From the NCBI GenBank assembly GCA_016296415.1, contig JAEDJH010000005.1, positions 1-33,789 on the forward strand: a stretch of DNA of 33,789 nt, read 5' to 3'. Below, piece after piece: positions 15,619 through 23,745 of the stretch; the stretch's first letter is position 1; every line of letters begins with the position of its first letter. The notes under the pieces were generated by a model, which saw only the letters and a program-made list of their open reading frames with translations, was not told the origin of the DNA and made no database searches. The DNA comes from Clostridia bacterium. Lineage in GTDB: Bacteria > Bacillota > Clostridia > Christensenellales > CAG-138. The translations under genes were made by a program, and so were the position numbers.

Positions 15619-17013
15619 ATGGCGACTACATTGCAGAACACTACAAAGGATATGACCCGCGGTACGCCGTGGAAGCTTATAATATCGTTTGCACTGCCTG
15701 TCTTTTTGAGTCAGGTTTTTCAACAGCTTTACAACACGATAGACTCGCTCATCGTCGGAAAAGAGCTTGGAACGGCGGCCCTTGCGGCGGTAAGCTCATC
15801 GGGAACGCTTATATTTTTGATGATAAGCTTCTTTATCGGCTCGTCCATGGGCGCAGGAATCGTTATTTCACGCTATTTCGGCGCAAAGGATTATGACAAG
15901 GTATCCCGTGCGGTGCATACGAACCTTGCGCTCGGAATAACCAGCGGCGTAATACTGACGGTAATCGGGGTTGTGTTCACCCCCACGTTTTTGAGATGGA
16001 TGGACACCGACCCCGAAGTAATGCCCGAGGCTGTTTCCTATTTCCGCTATTACTTTGCCGGTGCCCTTGCGATAGTTCTTTATAACACCTGCAAGGGAAT
16101 AATGAATGCTCTGGGCGACAGCAAGCGTCCGCTGTACTATCTCATATTCTCGTCGGTGCTGAATGTTGTGCTCGATATACTCTTTATTGCGGTATTCAAA
16201 TGGGGCGTATGGGCTGCGGCGGTGGCGACGACCATATCGCAGGCGGCGAGCGCAGTGCTTTGCCTTATCCAGCTTTTCAAAAAGGGCACGATCTATCAGA
16301 TAAAGCTTAAGCAGATAGGCTTTGACGGTGAGATGCTCAAGGAGATACTGCGCTACGGACTTCCCGCAGGCATACAGAACTCGGTTATAGGTCTTGCAAA
16401 CGTCATCGTGCAGAGCAACATAAACTCCTTCGGCAAGGTTGCGACGGCGGCATACGGCACCCATGCGAAGATTGAGGGCTTTGCCTTCCTGCCCATAAAC
16501 AGCTTTGCCATGGCGATGACGACGTTTATCGGTCAGAATCTGGGTGCAGGCGAGCACGAAAGGGCAAAGAGGGGATCACGCTTCGGAATAACCACGGCGG
16601 TGCTCTTGGCGGAATTGATCGGACTGATTATATGGCTGTTTGCGCCGACGTTCATAGGGCTGTTCTCCGATGACCCCGCCGTAATTGAGTTTGGGACGAA
16701 TCAGGCGAGGATAGAGGCTCTATTTTACTGCCTGCTGGCGTTTTCGCATGCGGTTGCCGCCGTATGCCGAGGCGCAGGCAAGGCGTTTGTGCCGATGTCG
16801 ATAATGCTTGCGGTGTGGTGTGTGCTGAGAATAGTATATATCGAGCTGATGATGCACTTTACCAACGAGATACAATACATCTATTGGGCATATCCGATAA
16901 CGTGGGGCATTAGCTCACTGATATTCCTTTGCTACTATCTGTTCTCGGATTGGGTGCATGGCTTCGATCGGGGCAGGATGAACCCGCAGCCCGAAGTCGG
17001 AGAGGGCAACTGA
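15619..17013 (+). CDS. MATE family efflux transporter (second copy, different subgroup)
   Basis: The 464-residue protein has about twelve membrane segments and MATE hallmarks: LPVFLSQVFQQLYNTIDSLI then VGKELGTAALAAV, FFIGSSMGAGIVISRYFGAKD, and in the second half GLPAGIQNSVIGLANV and FIGQNLGAGEHERAKRG. It resembles the NorM/MepA-like group common in gut Clostridia more than the transporter at 2479. The export substrate is unknown. AAGGA lies before the ATG, a TATAAT box sits at 15582-15587 without a convincing -35 partner, and a terminator follows at 17046. It therefore appears monocistronic. Confidence 0.92.
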   Translation: MATTLQNTTKDMTRGTPWKLIISFALPVFLSQVFQQLYNTIDSLIVGKELGTAALAAVSSSGTLIFLMISFFIGSSMGAGIVISRYFGAKDYDKVSRAVHTNLALGITSGVILTVIGVVFTPTFLRWMDTDPEVMPEAVSYFRYYFAGALAIVLYNTCKGIMNALGDSKRPLYYLIFSSVLNVVLDILFIAVFKWGVWAAAVATTISQAASAVLCLIQLFKKGTIYQIKLKQIGFDGEMLKEILRYGLPAGIQNSVIGLANVIVQSNINSFGKVATAAYGTHAKIEGFAFLPINSFAMAMTTFIGQNLGAGEHERAKRGSRFGITTAVLLAELIGLIIWLFAPTFIGLFSDDPAVIEFGTNQARIEALFYCLLAFSHAVAAVCRGAGKAFVPMSIMLAVWCVLRIVYIELMMHFTNEIQYIYWAYPITWGISSLIFLCYYLFSDWVHGFDRGRMNPQPEVGEGN

Positions 17014-17045
17014 TCACAGCGGCGCTGCCGAAATATAAATGTCGT

Positions 17046-17078
17046 ACCACCCGACCGTTTGGTTCCGGGTGGTTTTTG
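17046..17078 (+). terminator. Terminator of the second MATE gene
   Basis: ACCACCCG (17046-17053) pairs with CGGGTGGT (17066-17073), followed by TTTTG. The stem is nearly the same as that of the terminator at 6575-6626. Confidence 0.85.
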
Positions 17079-17141
17079 TTGTGACGCAAATGTGTTAAAA
17101 ATGTACCGACGGGAATCAATGCGGAAAATAATTCGGAAAAA

Positions 17142-17170
17142 CTTTTGTAAGCCGCATCGGGTGATATAAT
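17142..17170 (+). promoter_or_regulatory. Extended -10 promoter of the SGNH hydrolase gene
   Basis: TGATATAAT (17162-17170) is a perfect extended -10 box. The -35 region (17142-17147, CTTTTG) is poor, as is usual for this promoter class. The start codon is 29 nt downstream of the box, behind GGGAGG. Confidence 0.65.
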
Positions 17171-17198
17171 GCCGGTATAAAGAGCGGGAGGACAGGCA

Positions 17199-17885
17199 AT
17201 GGAAGAATTAAGACTTTGCGTTTTCGGGGATTCCATAGGCAAGGGCGTTGTATTGTCCGAATCAAACAGATACGAAATCATACGTCCGAGCATCTCCAAA
17301 TTGTCAGACGGAACGAATGTAGTGTTTAAAAACAACGCCAGCTTCGGCTCGACCGTTTCAAAGATGCTGTCAAAGCTTGAATACCATAAGGATGAACTGA
17401 AGAACTATGACAATATACTGATAGAGGTGGGCGGAAACGATTGCGATTTCGATTGGCAGCAGGTGTCCGAGCAGCCCGAATGCGAGCATAGCTGCAAAAC
17501 ACCCATCAACAGATTTTCCGAACTGTATGAAAAGGCGATAAATCTGATAAAAAGCAGCGGCGGAAAGCCCGTTGCGGTGACGCTGCCGCCGGTTGTTGCG
17601 GAACGGTATTTCAAACGCATATCGAGAGATAAATCGCAGGGCAACATACTTAAATGGCTGGGAGGAGTAAACACGATATACCGCTGGCATGAGATGTACA
17701 ATCTGTGCATTGTCATGCTTGCTTCGAGGCTGAATATACCGCTGATAGATATACGAAGCTCGTTTTTGAAAAATCACCACTATGAGGATTTTATCGGTGA
17801 GGATGGAATACATCCCAATCGGGAGGGCTATGAACTTATTTATCAGACCGTTGCCGTGCATTACAGGCTGAATTCCAGGAATTAA
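17199..17885 (+). CDS. SGNH/GDSL-family hydrolase
   Basis: The 228-residue protein has all main SGNH blocks: the nucleophile Ser12 in FGDSIG, the oxyanion residues in NASFGS and VGGND (Asn80), and the Asp-His pair in DGIHPNREGY near residue 205. These enzymes cleave esters on lipids, acetylated sugars or peptidoglycan. There is no signal peptide, so it is probably cytoplasmic, which favours a small or imported ester substrate. GGGAGG precedes the ATG. Flanking terminators at 17046 and 17888 mark it as a single-gene unit. The gene is somewhat AT-rich for this window, like the next one, so both may be recent arrivals. Confidence 0.85.
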   Translation: MEELRLCVFGDSIGKGVVLSESNRYEIIRPSISKLSDGTNVVFKNNASFGSTVSKMLSKLEYHKDELKNYDNILIEVGGNDCDFDWQQVSEQPECEHSCKTPINRFSELYEKAINLIKSSGGKPVAVTLPPVVAERYFKRISRDKSQGNILKWLGGVNTIYRWHEMYNLCIVMLASRLNIPLIDIRSSFLKNHHYEDFIGEDGIHPNREGYELIYQTVAVHYRLNSRN

Positions 17886-17887
17886 AA

Positions 17888-17921
17888 AAAGGGCGAACCG
17901 ATTGGTTTCGGAACGCCCTTT
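17888..17921 (+). terminator. Terminator of the SGNH hydrolase gene
   Basis: AAAGGGCG (17888-17895) pairs with CGCCCTTT (17914-17921), and CCGA/TCGG extends the stem inside. It starts two nt after the stop codon. The T run is short, so efficiency may be moderate. Confidence 0.7.
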
Positions 17922-17976
17922 GTTAATTCGCTTTGTGGTATAATTAAAGCATAAAAGATACATGAGGCGATGGGAT

Positions 17977-18852
17977 ATGGCATACATTCATCCGACAGAC
18001 GAACGGATTCTTGATTTTTCAAAAAAACATTCCGATAACGGCGACGATTTAGAATCGATTTGCAGTAAAATACTCGCCTGGTTTGATTGCAATGTTGAAT
18101 ATACCAGGCTGAATGCCCCCTTTTTCCCCCTACAAAGAAGCGATTTGGATTTGCTTGCAATGAGGGCGGGAACCTGCGGAGATTATTCCAATTTGCTTGT
18201 TTCGACGTTTTTGGCACTGGGGTTTGATGTGTGTTATGCCTATGTCCATAAAGATTGCTATGGAGATGCCCAAGACCATATATGCGCTGCGGTGAAAGAA
18301 AACGACAGATATGTTCTTATTGACGCAACACAGCCTTACAGAAAATGGCACGGGTATGATTGTCCTCATCGGGATGTTGAATTGCTTTCCCCAAATGAGT
18401 TTGAGATCAGAATGAAAAAAGAAGAAAATTACTGGTGCTCGGTGGCTAAAAAGCATAATAAAGGCTTGCTTGCGGGGCTGCTGTACGCACCGTGGATTCA
18501 TGCCGAACGTGTGTTTGAATCGCAGGTGAGGCTTGACGAGGTGTTTTTTCTGATATTTTTTGATGGGGAGCTGGTGCCGACTCTTTATGTGTATTACCAG
18601 CGCTATACGGAACAGGAATGCTTACTTCCCATCATGGCGGCAATATCAAAGTCAAAGACCCTGTATCATTTCTCTGTTCATCCCCATGACGGACTTTGGG
18701 ATGACGCACAATGGAGCGAGGGCTTTACCGAGGTGGAAATACCGAAGGAATACATCTCCGGGGAGCTGCGGACGCTAAAAGCAGTTGTTTCAAAAACAAC
18801 GGGCAAAATCAATAATATTCTTTGTCAAGCGGGATTACGGGGCTTGGTTTAG
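17977..18852 (+). CDS. Transglutaminase-like (papain-fold) protein
   Basis: The 291-residue protein has the transglutaminase-core triad: Cys67 in AGTCGDYSNLL, His101 in AQDHICAAV and Asp116 in VLIDATQPY. Members act as cysteine peptidases or peptide amidases; the substrate is unknown. No signal peptide or membrane segment is evident. Residues about 150-291 form an additional domain I do not recognise (VFFLIFFDGELVPTLYVYY), reading like a beta-rich module. I start at ATG 17977, with GAGG 9 nt upstream, rather than the ATG at 17962, which has no such site. A TATAAT box lies at 17939-17944. The gene is AT-rich for the window and ends at the terminator 18878-18901. Confidence 0.75.
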   Translation: MAYIHPTDERILDFSKKHSDNGDDLESICSKILAWFDCNVEYTRLNAPFFPLQRSDLDLLAMRAGTCGDYSNLLVSTFLALGFDVCYAYVHKDCYGDAQDHICAAVKENDRYVLIDATQPYRKWHGYDCPHRDVELLSPNEFEIRMKKEENYWCSVAKKHNKGLLAGLLYAPWIHAERVFESQVRLDEVFFLIFFDGELVPTLYVYYQRYTEQECLLPIMAAISKSKTLYHFSVHPHDGLWDDAQWSEGFTEVEIPKEYISGELRTLKAVVSKTTGKINNILCQAGLRGLV

Positions 18853-18877
18853 TGCCTGTATTCCGACAATATCAAAA

Positions 18878-18901
18878 CAGGGAACCAACGAAGGTTCCCT
18901 G
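18878..18901. terminator. Bidirectional terminator between the transglutaminase-like gene and proS
   Basis: A perfect nine-pair stem, CAGGGAACC (18878-18886) and GGTTCCCTG (18893-18901), encloses AACGAA, with ATCAAAA on the left and CTTTGATTT on the right. It serves both convergent genes. Confidence 0.8.
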
Positions 18902-18933
18902 CTTTGATTTATTTGGGTTTCTTTATCGCCTTA

Positions 18934-20370
18934 TCAATATGCCTTTGCAAAATAGGTCATCTTGCTTGCCGGCTTTCCGCAGTGGACGCAAACGTCGCTT
19001 ATCTGCTTCTGCTCAAACGGCATACAGCGTGTGGTTGCGCCGGTCTTTTCCTTTATGGCGTCCTCACACTCACGGCAGCCGCACCACATTGCACGGACGA
19101 AGCCGTTCTGAACGCCCTCTTTAAGCTCCTCGAGCGTTGTTGCTTCACGGGTGTTTTCCTCCCTGAGCGAGAGCGCGCGGTTGAGCATGGAGGTATGGAC
19201 GGTGTCGAGAAGGTCTTTAACGGTGTCCGCAAGATTGTCCATGGATACGAACAGCTTTTCGTGATTGTCACGCCTTACGAGCACGACCTGGTTGTTTTCG
19301 ATATCCTTCGGACCGACCTCAAGACGGAGCGGTACGCCCTTCATCTCCCACTGGTTGAACTTCCAGCCTGCGCTTTGGTCGCTGTCGTCCACCTTTACAC
19401 GCAGACCTGCGGCCTTGAGTGAGGCAAACAGCTCGTCGGCCTTTTCCAAAACGCCCGCCTTGTGCATGGCTATCGGCAGTATTACCACCTGTATCGGAGC
19501 GATTTTGGGAGGCAGCACGAGTCCGCGGTCATCGCCGTGCACCATGATAACGCCGCCGATCATGCGTGTGGAGGTACCCCAGGAGGTGGTGAAGCAGTGC
19601 TCAAGCTTTCCTTCGCGGCTGAGGTAGGTTATGTCGTACGCCTTGGAGAAGTGGTCGGAAAGGTTGTGCGACGTACCCATCTGAAGCGCTTTGCCGTCCT
19701 GCATCATGGCTTCCATGGTGTAGGTTGCCTTTGCTCCTGCGAACTTTTCCTTCTCGCTCTTTTGACCGACTACTACCGGTATCGCAAGCACGTTCTGTGC
19801 AAACTCACGATATACCTCGAGCATCTTGATGGTTTCCGCCTCGGCTTCCTCTGCGGTTGCGTGTGCGGTGTGACCCTCCTGCCACAAAAACTCGCTTGTG
19901 CGGAGGAAGGGACGGGTGCTCTTTTCCCACCTTACAACGTTTGCCCACTGGTTAATAAGCAGGGGGAGGTCACGGTAGGACTGTATCCATTTGCTGTACA
20001 TGGAGCAGATGATGGTCTCGCTCGTGGGGCGCACGCAGAGGCGCTCGGCAAGCTTTTCCTCGCCGCCGTGGGTCACCCATGCTACTTCGGGGGCAAAGCC
20101 TTCAACGTGCTCCGCCTCTTTTTTGAGCAGGCTTTCGGGTATGAACAGCGGGAAATAGGCGTTTACGTGTCCCGTTTCCTTGAAACGCCTGTCCATCTCG
20201 GACTGGATAAGCTCCCAAACGGCATAGCCGTAGGGCTTGATTACCATGCAGCCCTTTACGTCGGAATAGTCAACCATGTCGGTTTTGAGGATAACATCCG
20301 TGTACCATTGGGGGAAGTTCTCCTGCCTTGATGCTATTTGAGTAACAAACTCTTCGTTCTTTTTTGCCAT
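18934..20370 (-). CDS. proS: Prolyl-tRNA synthetase (short, archaeal/eukaryotic-like type)
   Basis: ProS charges tRNA-Pro with proline. The 478-residue protein is a class II synthetase with motif 2 (RPTSETIICSMYSKWI, then RTSEFLWQEGHTAH) and motif 3 (GDDRGLVLPPKIAPIQVVILPI). It has a C-terminal anticodon-binding domain and a zinc-site-like tail (CGCRECEDA and CVHCGKP). Absence of the YbaK-like editing insertion and the C-terminal tail place it in the ProS type 3 (archaeal-like) group found in many Clostridia. ATG 20370 has AGGAGG 4 nt upstream; a longer reading frame would run back through the T-box leader and is not credible. Expression should be controlled by that T-box. Confidence 0.96.
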   Translation of the reverse strand: MAKKNEEFVTQIASRQENFPQWYTDVILKTDMVDYSDVKGCMVIKPYGYAVWELIQSEMDRRFKETGHVNAYFPLFIPESLLKKEAEHVEGFAPEVAWVTHGGEEKLAERLCVRPTSETIICSMYSKWIQSYRDLPLLINQWANVVRWEKSTRPFLRTSEFLWQEGHTAHATAEEAEAETIKMLEVYREFAQNVLAIPVVVGQKSEKEKFAGAKATYTMEAMMQDGKALQMGTSHNLSDHFSKAYDITYLSREGKLEHCFTTSWGTSTRMIGGVIMVHGDDRGLVLPPKIAPIQVVILPIAMHKAGVLEKADELFASLKAAGLRVKVDDSDQSAGWKFNQWEMKGVPLRLEVGPKDIENNQVVLVRRDNHEKLFVSMDNLADTVKDLLDTVHTSMLNRALSLREENTREATTLEELKEGVQNGFVRAMWCGCRECEDAIKEKTGATTRCMPFEQKQISDVCVHCGKPASKMTYFAKAY

Positions 20371-20599
20371 ATTTCCTCCTAAAAAATAAACCGCCCCTAT
20401 GTCATAAGGGCGGAAAGGTCCGCGGTACCACCTTATTTGGTGCTCTGAAGGCTGTAACGCTCTCCTGCGCCGCCGTTTATCCGGCGGAGCTGATAGGGGC
20501 GGGCGGATTTGCCTGCGCTGCCGCATTCACAGCAAATATGCGGCTCTCTGAAAGCGCATGGGTCAAAAAATCTTTCCCCCGTCAGTGCTTTTGATATTC
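20371..20599 (-). promoter_or_regulatory. T-box riboswitch (tRNA-sensing leader) of proS
   Basis: On the minus strand the leader carries the conserved T-box AAGGTGGTACCGCG (20434-20421) just before an intrinsic terminator (20413-20381), the classic antiterminator/terminator arrangement. Upstream, CAGAGAGCCGC and a following GCTGTGAATGCGGC form a stem I-like arm with the usual AGAGAG element. Uncharged tRNA-Pro should stabilise the antiterminator. Several CCN triplets occur on the 3' side of stem I, so the specifier codon cannot be fixed by eye. The start point is inferred from the promoter at 20606-20634. Confidence 0.93.
20381..20413 (-). terminator. Regulated terminator of the proS T-box
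   Basis: On the minus strand CCGCCC and GGGCGG pair around an eleven-base loop and are followed by TTTATTTTTT. The 5' arm can instead join the T-box antiterminator. The ribosome binding site AGGAGG begins right after the T run. Confidence 0.9.
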
Positions 20600-20605
20600 C
20601 GAAAA

Positions 20606-20634
20606 ATTATAGCACCCGCTTGTGCGTTTGTCAA
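20606..20634 (-). promoter_or_regulatory. Consensus promoter of proS, overlapping the upstream stop codon
   Basis: On the minus strand a perfect TTGACA (20634-20629) and TATAAT (20611-20606) lie 17 nt apart. The TGA stop of the coiled-coil gene (20633-20631) is inside the TTGACA box, so the upstream gene and the promoter are packed to the base. Confidence 0.92.
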
Positions 20635-21392
20635 TCTTCCTTTAATATATCATTCAAAATGGCGTCGAGCTCGGCATCTGCCGTGGGATTGGCCTTGGCT
20701 TCGGGAATATCGTCCACCGTCCAGAGCTTGTCCTCAGCATTGTCGCTGAACGTACCCAGAAGATCCGTAAGCTCCATTGCGGAAAGCTCGCTTCCGGTGG
20801 GCTGAGCGACATTTTCGGCGTTTGCGGCGTCCTCGACGGGGAGTTCACGTCCTTCAAGCGCATATATGCTCTGCATGAGCTCCTTGGTCGAGGCATACTC
20901 CTCGGGAACGGAGGCGGTCTCGCCCGCTTCCTTGTCCATTCCTGCGACTATGCTTTCGGAAAAGCTTCTGCAAAGGTCTGCGGCGTATTTTGCGACCGTG
21001 TTTATGCGCTTGTTGAGACCCGCAAGCTCCGCTTTGCGATCTTCCAAAAGCTTGTCGGATTCCTCGTAGATTGCTGCGACCTTTTCCTGGGCGCTCCTTA
21101 TTATGGCGTCGGCACGCAGGTTTGCATCGTCGATTGCAAGCTTCATCCTCTCCTTTTGGAGTGCGGCTTCTTCATTCGCTGCGGCGATTATTCCGGCGGC
21201 CTTTTCCCTTGCCTCTTCAAGCACCCTGGCAGAGGAGTTCTGAGCCTCTGTCAATGCGCCTATGATGGCCTTCTCGCGGTTTTTGTAGGTCTGAAGCTCG
21301 TTATAAAGCTCATCCGCCGAATCCATTTTCGCCGAAAGCTCATTTTCAAGCCATTCCACCCGTGCCTTCAACTCGTTTACCTGTTTGCTCAT
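20631..21392 (-). CDS. DivIVA-like coiled-coil protein, function unknown
   Basis: The 253-residue protein is almost entirely charged helix for residues 1-145, with heptad patterns (VNELKARVEWLENELSAKM) and a block of EEAREKAAGIIAAANEEA that recalls the C-terminal coiled coil of DivIVA/SepF-neighbour proteins. The N-terminal membrane-binding signature of true DivIVA is absent. Residues 145-253 are acidic and probably disordered, with short helices near the end (LDAILNDILKED). There are no membrane segments. A scaffold or division-site protein is possible, but this is inferred from coiled-coil character only. GGAGG lies 7 nt before ATG 21392. It is the last gene of the ruvCAB transcript, 47 nt after ruvB, and its stop overlaps the proS promoter. 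Confidence 0.7.
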   Translation of the reverse strand: MSKQVNELKARVEWLENELSAKMDSADELYNELQTYKNREKAIIGALTEAQNSSARVLEEAREKAAGIIAAANEEAALQKERMKLAIDDANLRADAIIRSAQEKVAAIYEESDKLLEDRKAELAGLNKRINTVAKYAADLCRSFSESIVAGMDKEAGETASVPEEYASTKELMQSIYALEGRELPVEDAANAENVAQPTGSELSAMELTDLLGTFSDNAEDKLWTVDDIPEAKANPTADAELDAILNDILKED

Positions 21393-21439
21393 TGTGTTTT
21401 CCTCCGTCCTTTTTATGGTATTTCCGTTTGGTTTTATAT

Positions 21440-22462
21440 TTATTCAACTGCATTGGTTGACGCTTCTTCCGGCGGGCAAAAGCCCATGTGCATATAGCCT
21501 GCCGGCAATATGATACGCCCCCGTGGGGTTCTTGCGATGAACCCAAGCTGCAGCAGATACGGCTCGTATACGTCCTCCACGGTGGAGGCGTCCTCGCCCG
21601 TTGCGGCGGCCAGCGTATCCACGCCAACGGGTCTGCCGCCGAATTTTTCGATCATCGCACCGAGCATCTTTCTGTCGGTTGCATCGAGCCCCAGTTTGTC
21701 CACGCCGAGCATATCGAGACCGTCTTTTGCCGCCTGCAGATCTATTATACCCTCTCTTTTTACCTGGGCAAAGTCCCTTACACGCTTCAGCATTCTGTTG
21801 GCGATCCTTGGGGTACCCCTTGACCTTGAGCCGATCTCCTCTGCGGCGTCGTCATCTATGTCGAAGTTCATTATGCCTGCGCTTCGCTTTATAATCTCTT
21901 TCAGCGCTTCGGTGGAGTACAGCTCAAGCTGCTCCTTTATGCCGAACCTGTCCCTCAGCGGCGAGGTCAAAAGTCCGAGCCTCGTCGTTGCGCCCACAAG
22001 GGTGAATTGGGGAAGATCGAGCCGTATAGACCTTGCCGAAGGCCCTTTGCCGATTATTATGTCGATGGCATAGTCCTCCATGGCGGGATACAGCACTTCC
22101 TCGACGGCGGGGTTCAGCCTGTGTATCTCGTCGATGAACAGCACGTCGCCCGGGTTTAAATTTGTCAGTAGTGCCGCAAGGTCGCCGGCATGGGAAATTG
22201 CCGGTCCCGATGTAATGCGGAGGTTTCCGCCCATCTCGTTTGCTATAATTGCGGCAAGCGTTGTTTTTCCCAAGCCGGGAGGTCCGTAAAGCAGCGTGTG
22301 ATCGAGCTGTTCGCCTCGGCTTTTCGCCGCCTCGATATATACGCTCATGTGCTCTTTTACGCTGTCCTGCCCGATATACTCACGCAAAAACCTCGGGCGG
22401 AGGCTGTATTCAACCTGCTCGTCATCAATCAGCTTTGACGATGTTATCAAACGTTCTTCCAT
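21440..22462 (-). CDS. ruvB: Holliday junction branch migration DNA helicase RuvB
   Basis: RuvB is the hexameric AAA+ motor that, with RuvA, drives branch migration of Holliday junctions. The 340-residue protein has the N-terminal LRPRFLREYIGQ, Walker A GPPGLGKTT (60-68), Walker B DEIHRL (111-116), sensor 1 GATTR and a C-terminal winged-helix domain with PRGRIILPAGYMHMG. Length is standard. Its ATG lies 3 nt after the ruvA stop, so the two are co-translated. Confidence 0.97.
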   Translation of the reverse strand: MEERLITSSKLIDDEQVEYSLRPRFLREYIGQDSVKEHMSVYIEAAKSRGEQLDHTLLYGPPGLGKTTLAAIIANEMGGNLRITSGPAISHAGDLAALLTNLNPGDVLFIDEIHRLNPAVEEVLYPAMEDYAIDIIIGKGPSARSIRLDLPQFTLVGATTRLGLLTSPLRDRFGIKEQLELYSTEALKEIIKRSAGIMNFDIDDDAAEEIGSRSRGTPRIANRMLKRVRDFAQVKREGIIDLQAAKDGLDMLGVDKLGLDATDRKMLGAMIEKFGGRPVGVDTLAAATGEDASTVEDVYEPYLLQLGFIARTPRGRIILPAGYMHMGFCPPEEASTNAVE

Positions 22463-22465
22463 CGG

Positions 22466-23062
22466 CTACCTCGATTTTGCAAGCTGCTTCAGTGCGGCGG
22501 TTATCATATCCTCGACCCGGTCGGCGTCGGGCAGGGAGGCAACGGCACGGCCTGCGGATACGCCGTCATAGCCAAGCGCAACAAGTGCGGCAACAGCCTC
22601 GGTGCGTATAGCCTTGTCGCTCGACACATCGCTTTCCGCGGCAAAGCCTCCGGAAACGTCGGCAAAGTCGGTCGTGCTTTTAAGCTCCAGGAGGACTCTT
22701 GCGGCGGTTTTTTTGCCTATGCCGGAAACGTTGTCGAACACGGCGGTGTTTTCGGTCAAAACGGCGGTGACAATATCCTGCGGAGTCAAAACGGACAGCG
22801 CATTTATGGCGGTCTTGGGACCTATTTTGGATATGGTGATAAGCCGGCGGAACATGGTGCGCTCTTCCTCATCGTGGAAACCGTAGAGAGCCACGGCGTC
22901 CTGCGACATCTGAAAATGCACGAGCGCCTTGAACTCCGTACCCGTCAGCATACGCTTAAGGGTGTTTTGGCTGCATATAAGCTCATAGCCTACGCCGTTT
23001 GTTTCGATAACGGCCCTGTCAAGCAAAACGTCGGCGACCGTGCCCTTTATATAAGCGAACAT
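22466..23062 (-). CDS. ruvA: Holliday junction branch migration protein RuvA
   Basis: RuvA forms the tetramer that holds the four-way junction and recruits RuvB. The 198-residue protein begins MFAYIKGTVADV, has the OB-fold ending in YGFHDEEERTMFRRLITI, helix-hairpin-helix motifs (ISKIGPKTAINALSVL and VSGIGKKTAARVLLELK), and the C-terminal RuvB-binding domain (AVAALVALGYDGVSAGRAV). I start at ATG 23062 with AGGAGG 4 nt upstream; longer forms would overlap ruvC. Confidence 0.97.
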   Translation of the reverse strand: MFAYIKGTVADVLLDRAVIETNGVGYELICSQNTLKRMLTGTEFKALVHFQMSQDAVALYGFHDEEERTMFRRLITISKIGPKTAINALSVLTPQDIVTAVLTENTAVFDNVSGIGKKTAARVLLELKSTTDFADVSGGFAAESDVSSDKAIRTEAVAALVALGYDGVSAGRAVASLPDADRVEDMITAALKQLAKSR

Positions 23063-23070
23063 ATATCCTC

Positions 23071-23568
23071 CTATTTTATGCGAAATTCCTGCTTCGCTGC
23101 GCCCATTATGTTCGAGTGACATATTGCAACGCCGAGCGCATCGGCGGCATCGTCGGGCTTCGGCACGCTTTTTAGCCGCAGAAGCAGCCGAACCATTTCC
23201 TGCACCTGCTTTTTGTCGGCATGCCCGTTTCCGGTGACGGAAAGCTTTATCTGCATAGGCGTATATTCGTACATGGGCAGTCCGCTTTGCTGCGCCGCAA
23301 GCAGTGCAACGCCTCTGCCTGCGCTTACCTGCAGGGCGGTGGTAGTGTTTCTGTAAAAAAACAGCTCTTCAAACGCAATGCAGTCGGGGCGGAACATCTC
23401 TATAAGCTGTTTTGTGCCGGTATAAAGCAGCTCAAGCCGCCTTGGGAACGTTTCGTTGGGAGTGGTTTCGACAACGCCGTAGTCGATAGCTCTGGTTTTA
23501 CTGCTTTCGGAGCTTATTACCCCGTATCCGAGCAAAGCGTAGCCGGGGTCGATACCCAAAATTACCAC
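23071..23568 (-). CDS. ruvC: Holliday junction resolvase RuvC
   Basis: RuvC cuts Holliday junctions symmetrically. The 165-residue protein has all four catalytic acids: Asp7 (GIDPG), Glu67 (AFEELF), Asp140 and Asp143 (KPDDAADAL). Expected length supports a GTG start at 23568, which has AGAGGTG 5 nt upstream; the frame is open further upstream, but those codons run through the promoter. First gene of ruvC-ruvA-ruvB, with only 8 nt to ruvA. Confidence 0.95.
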   Translation of the reverse strand: MVILGIDPGYALLGYGVISSESSKTRAIDYGVVETTPNETFPRRLELLYTGTKQLIEMFRPDCIAFEELFFYRNTTTALQVSAGRGVALLAAQQSGLPMYEYTPMQIKLSVTGNGHADKKQVQEMVRLLLRLKSVPKPDDAADALGVAICHSNIMGAAKQEFRIK

Positions 23569-23594
23569 TTGTTCACCTCTTGCATATTTTGTCC

Positions 23595-23623
23595 ATTTTA
23601 TCATGTTTTTTCTCGTTATACAA
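23595..23623 (-). promoter_or_regulatory. Promoter of ruvCAB
   Basis: On the minus strand TTGTAT (23623-23618) and TAAAAT (23600-23595) are 17 nt apart, 27 nt upstream of the GTG start of ruvC. No LexA-type box is evident between promoter and gene. Confidence 0.6.
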
Positions 23624-23670
23624 CTTATTTTTGCAAAAGTAATAAAGCGCCCGTCAAAAACTCCGCATCG

Positions 23671-23699
23671 TTGCAAGGAGGACGGTTTTATGGTAAAAT
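23671..23699 (+). promoter_or_regulatory. Promoter of the small lipoprotein gene
   Basis: TTGCAA (23671-23676) and TAAAAT (23694-23699) are 17 nt apart. The promoter faces away from that of ruvCAB, 47 nt to the left. Confidence 0.65.
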
Positions 23700-23745
23700 A
23701 GAAAAAATCAATGCAGCCGACCGGCTCGGCGCTACGGAGGTAAAC

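Noticed and set aside
19462..20331. A 289-codon plus-strand frame opposite proS
   Set aside because: Entirely antisense to conserved synthetase motifs, with no supporting signals.
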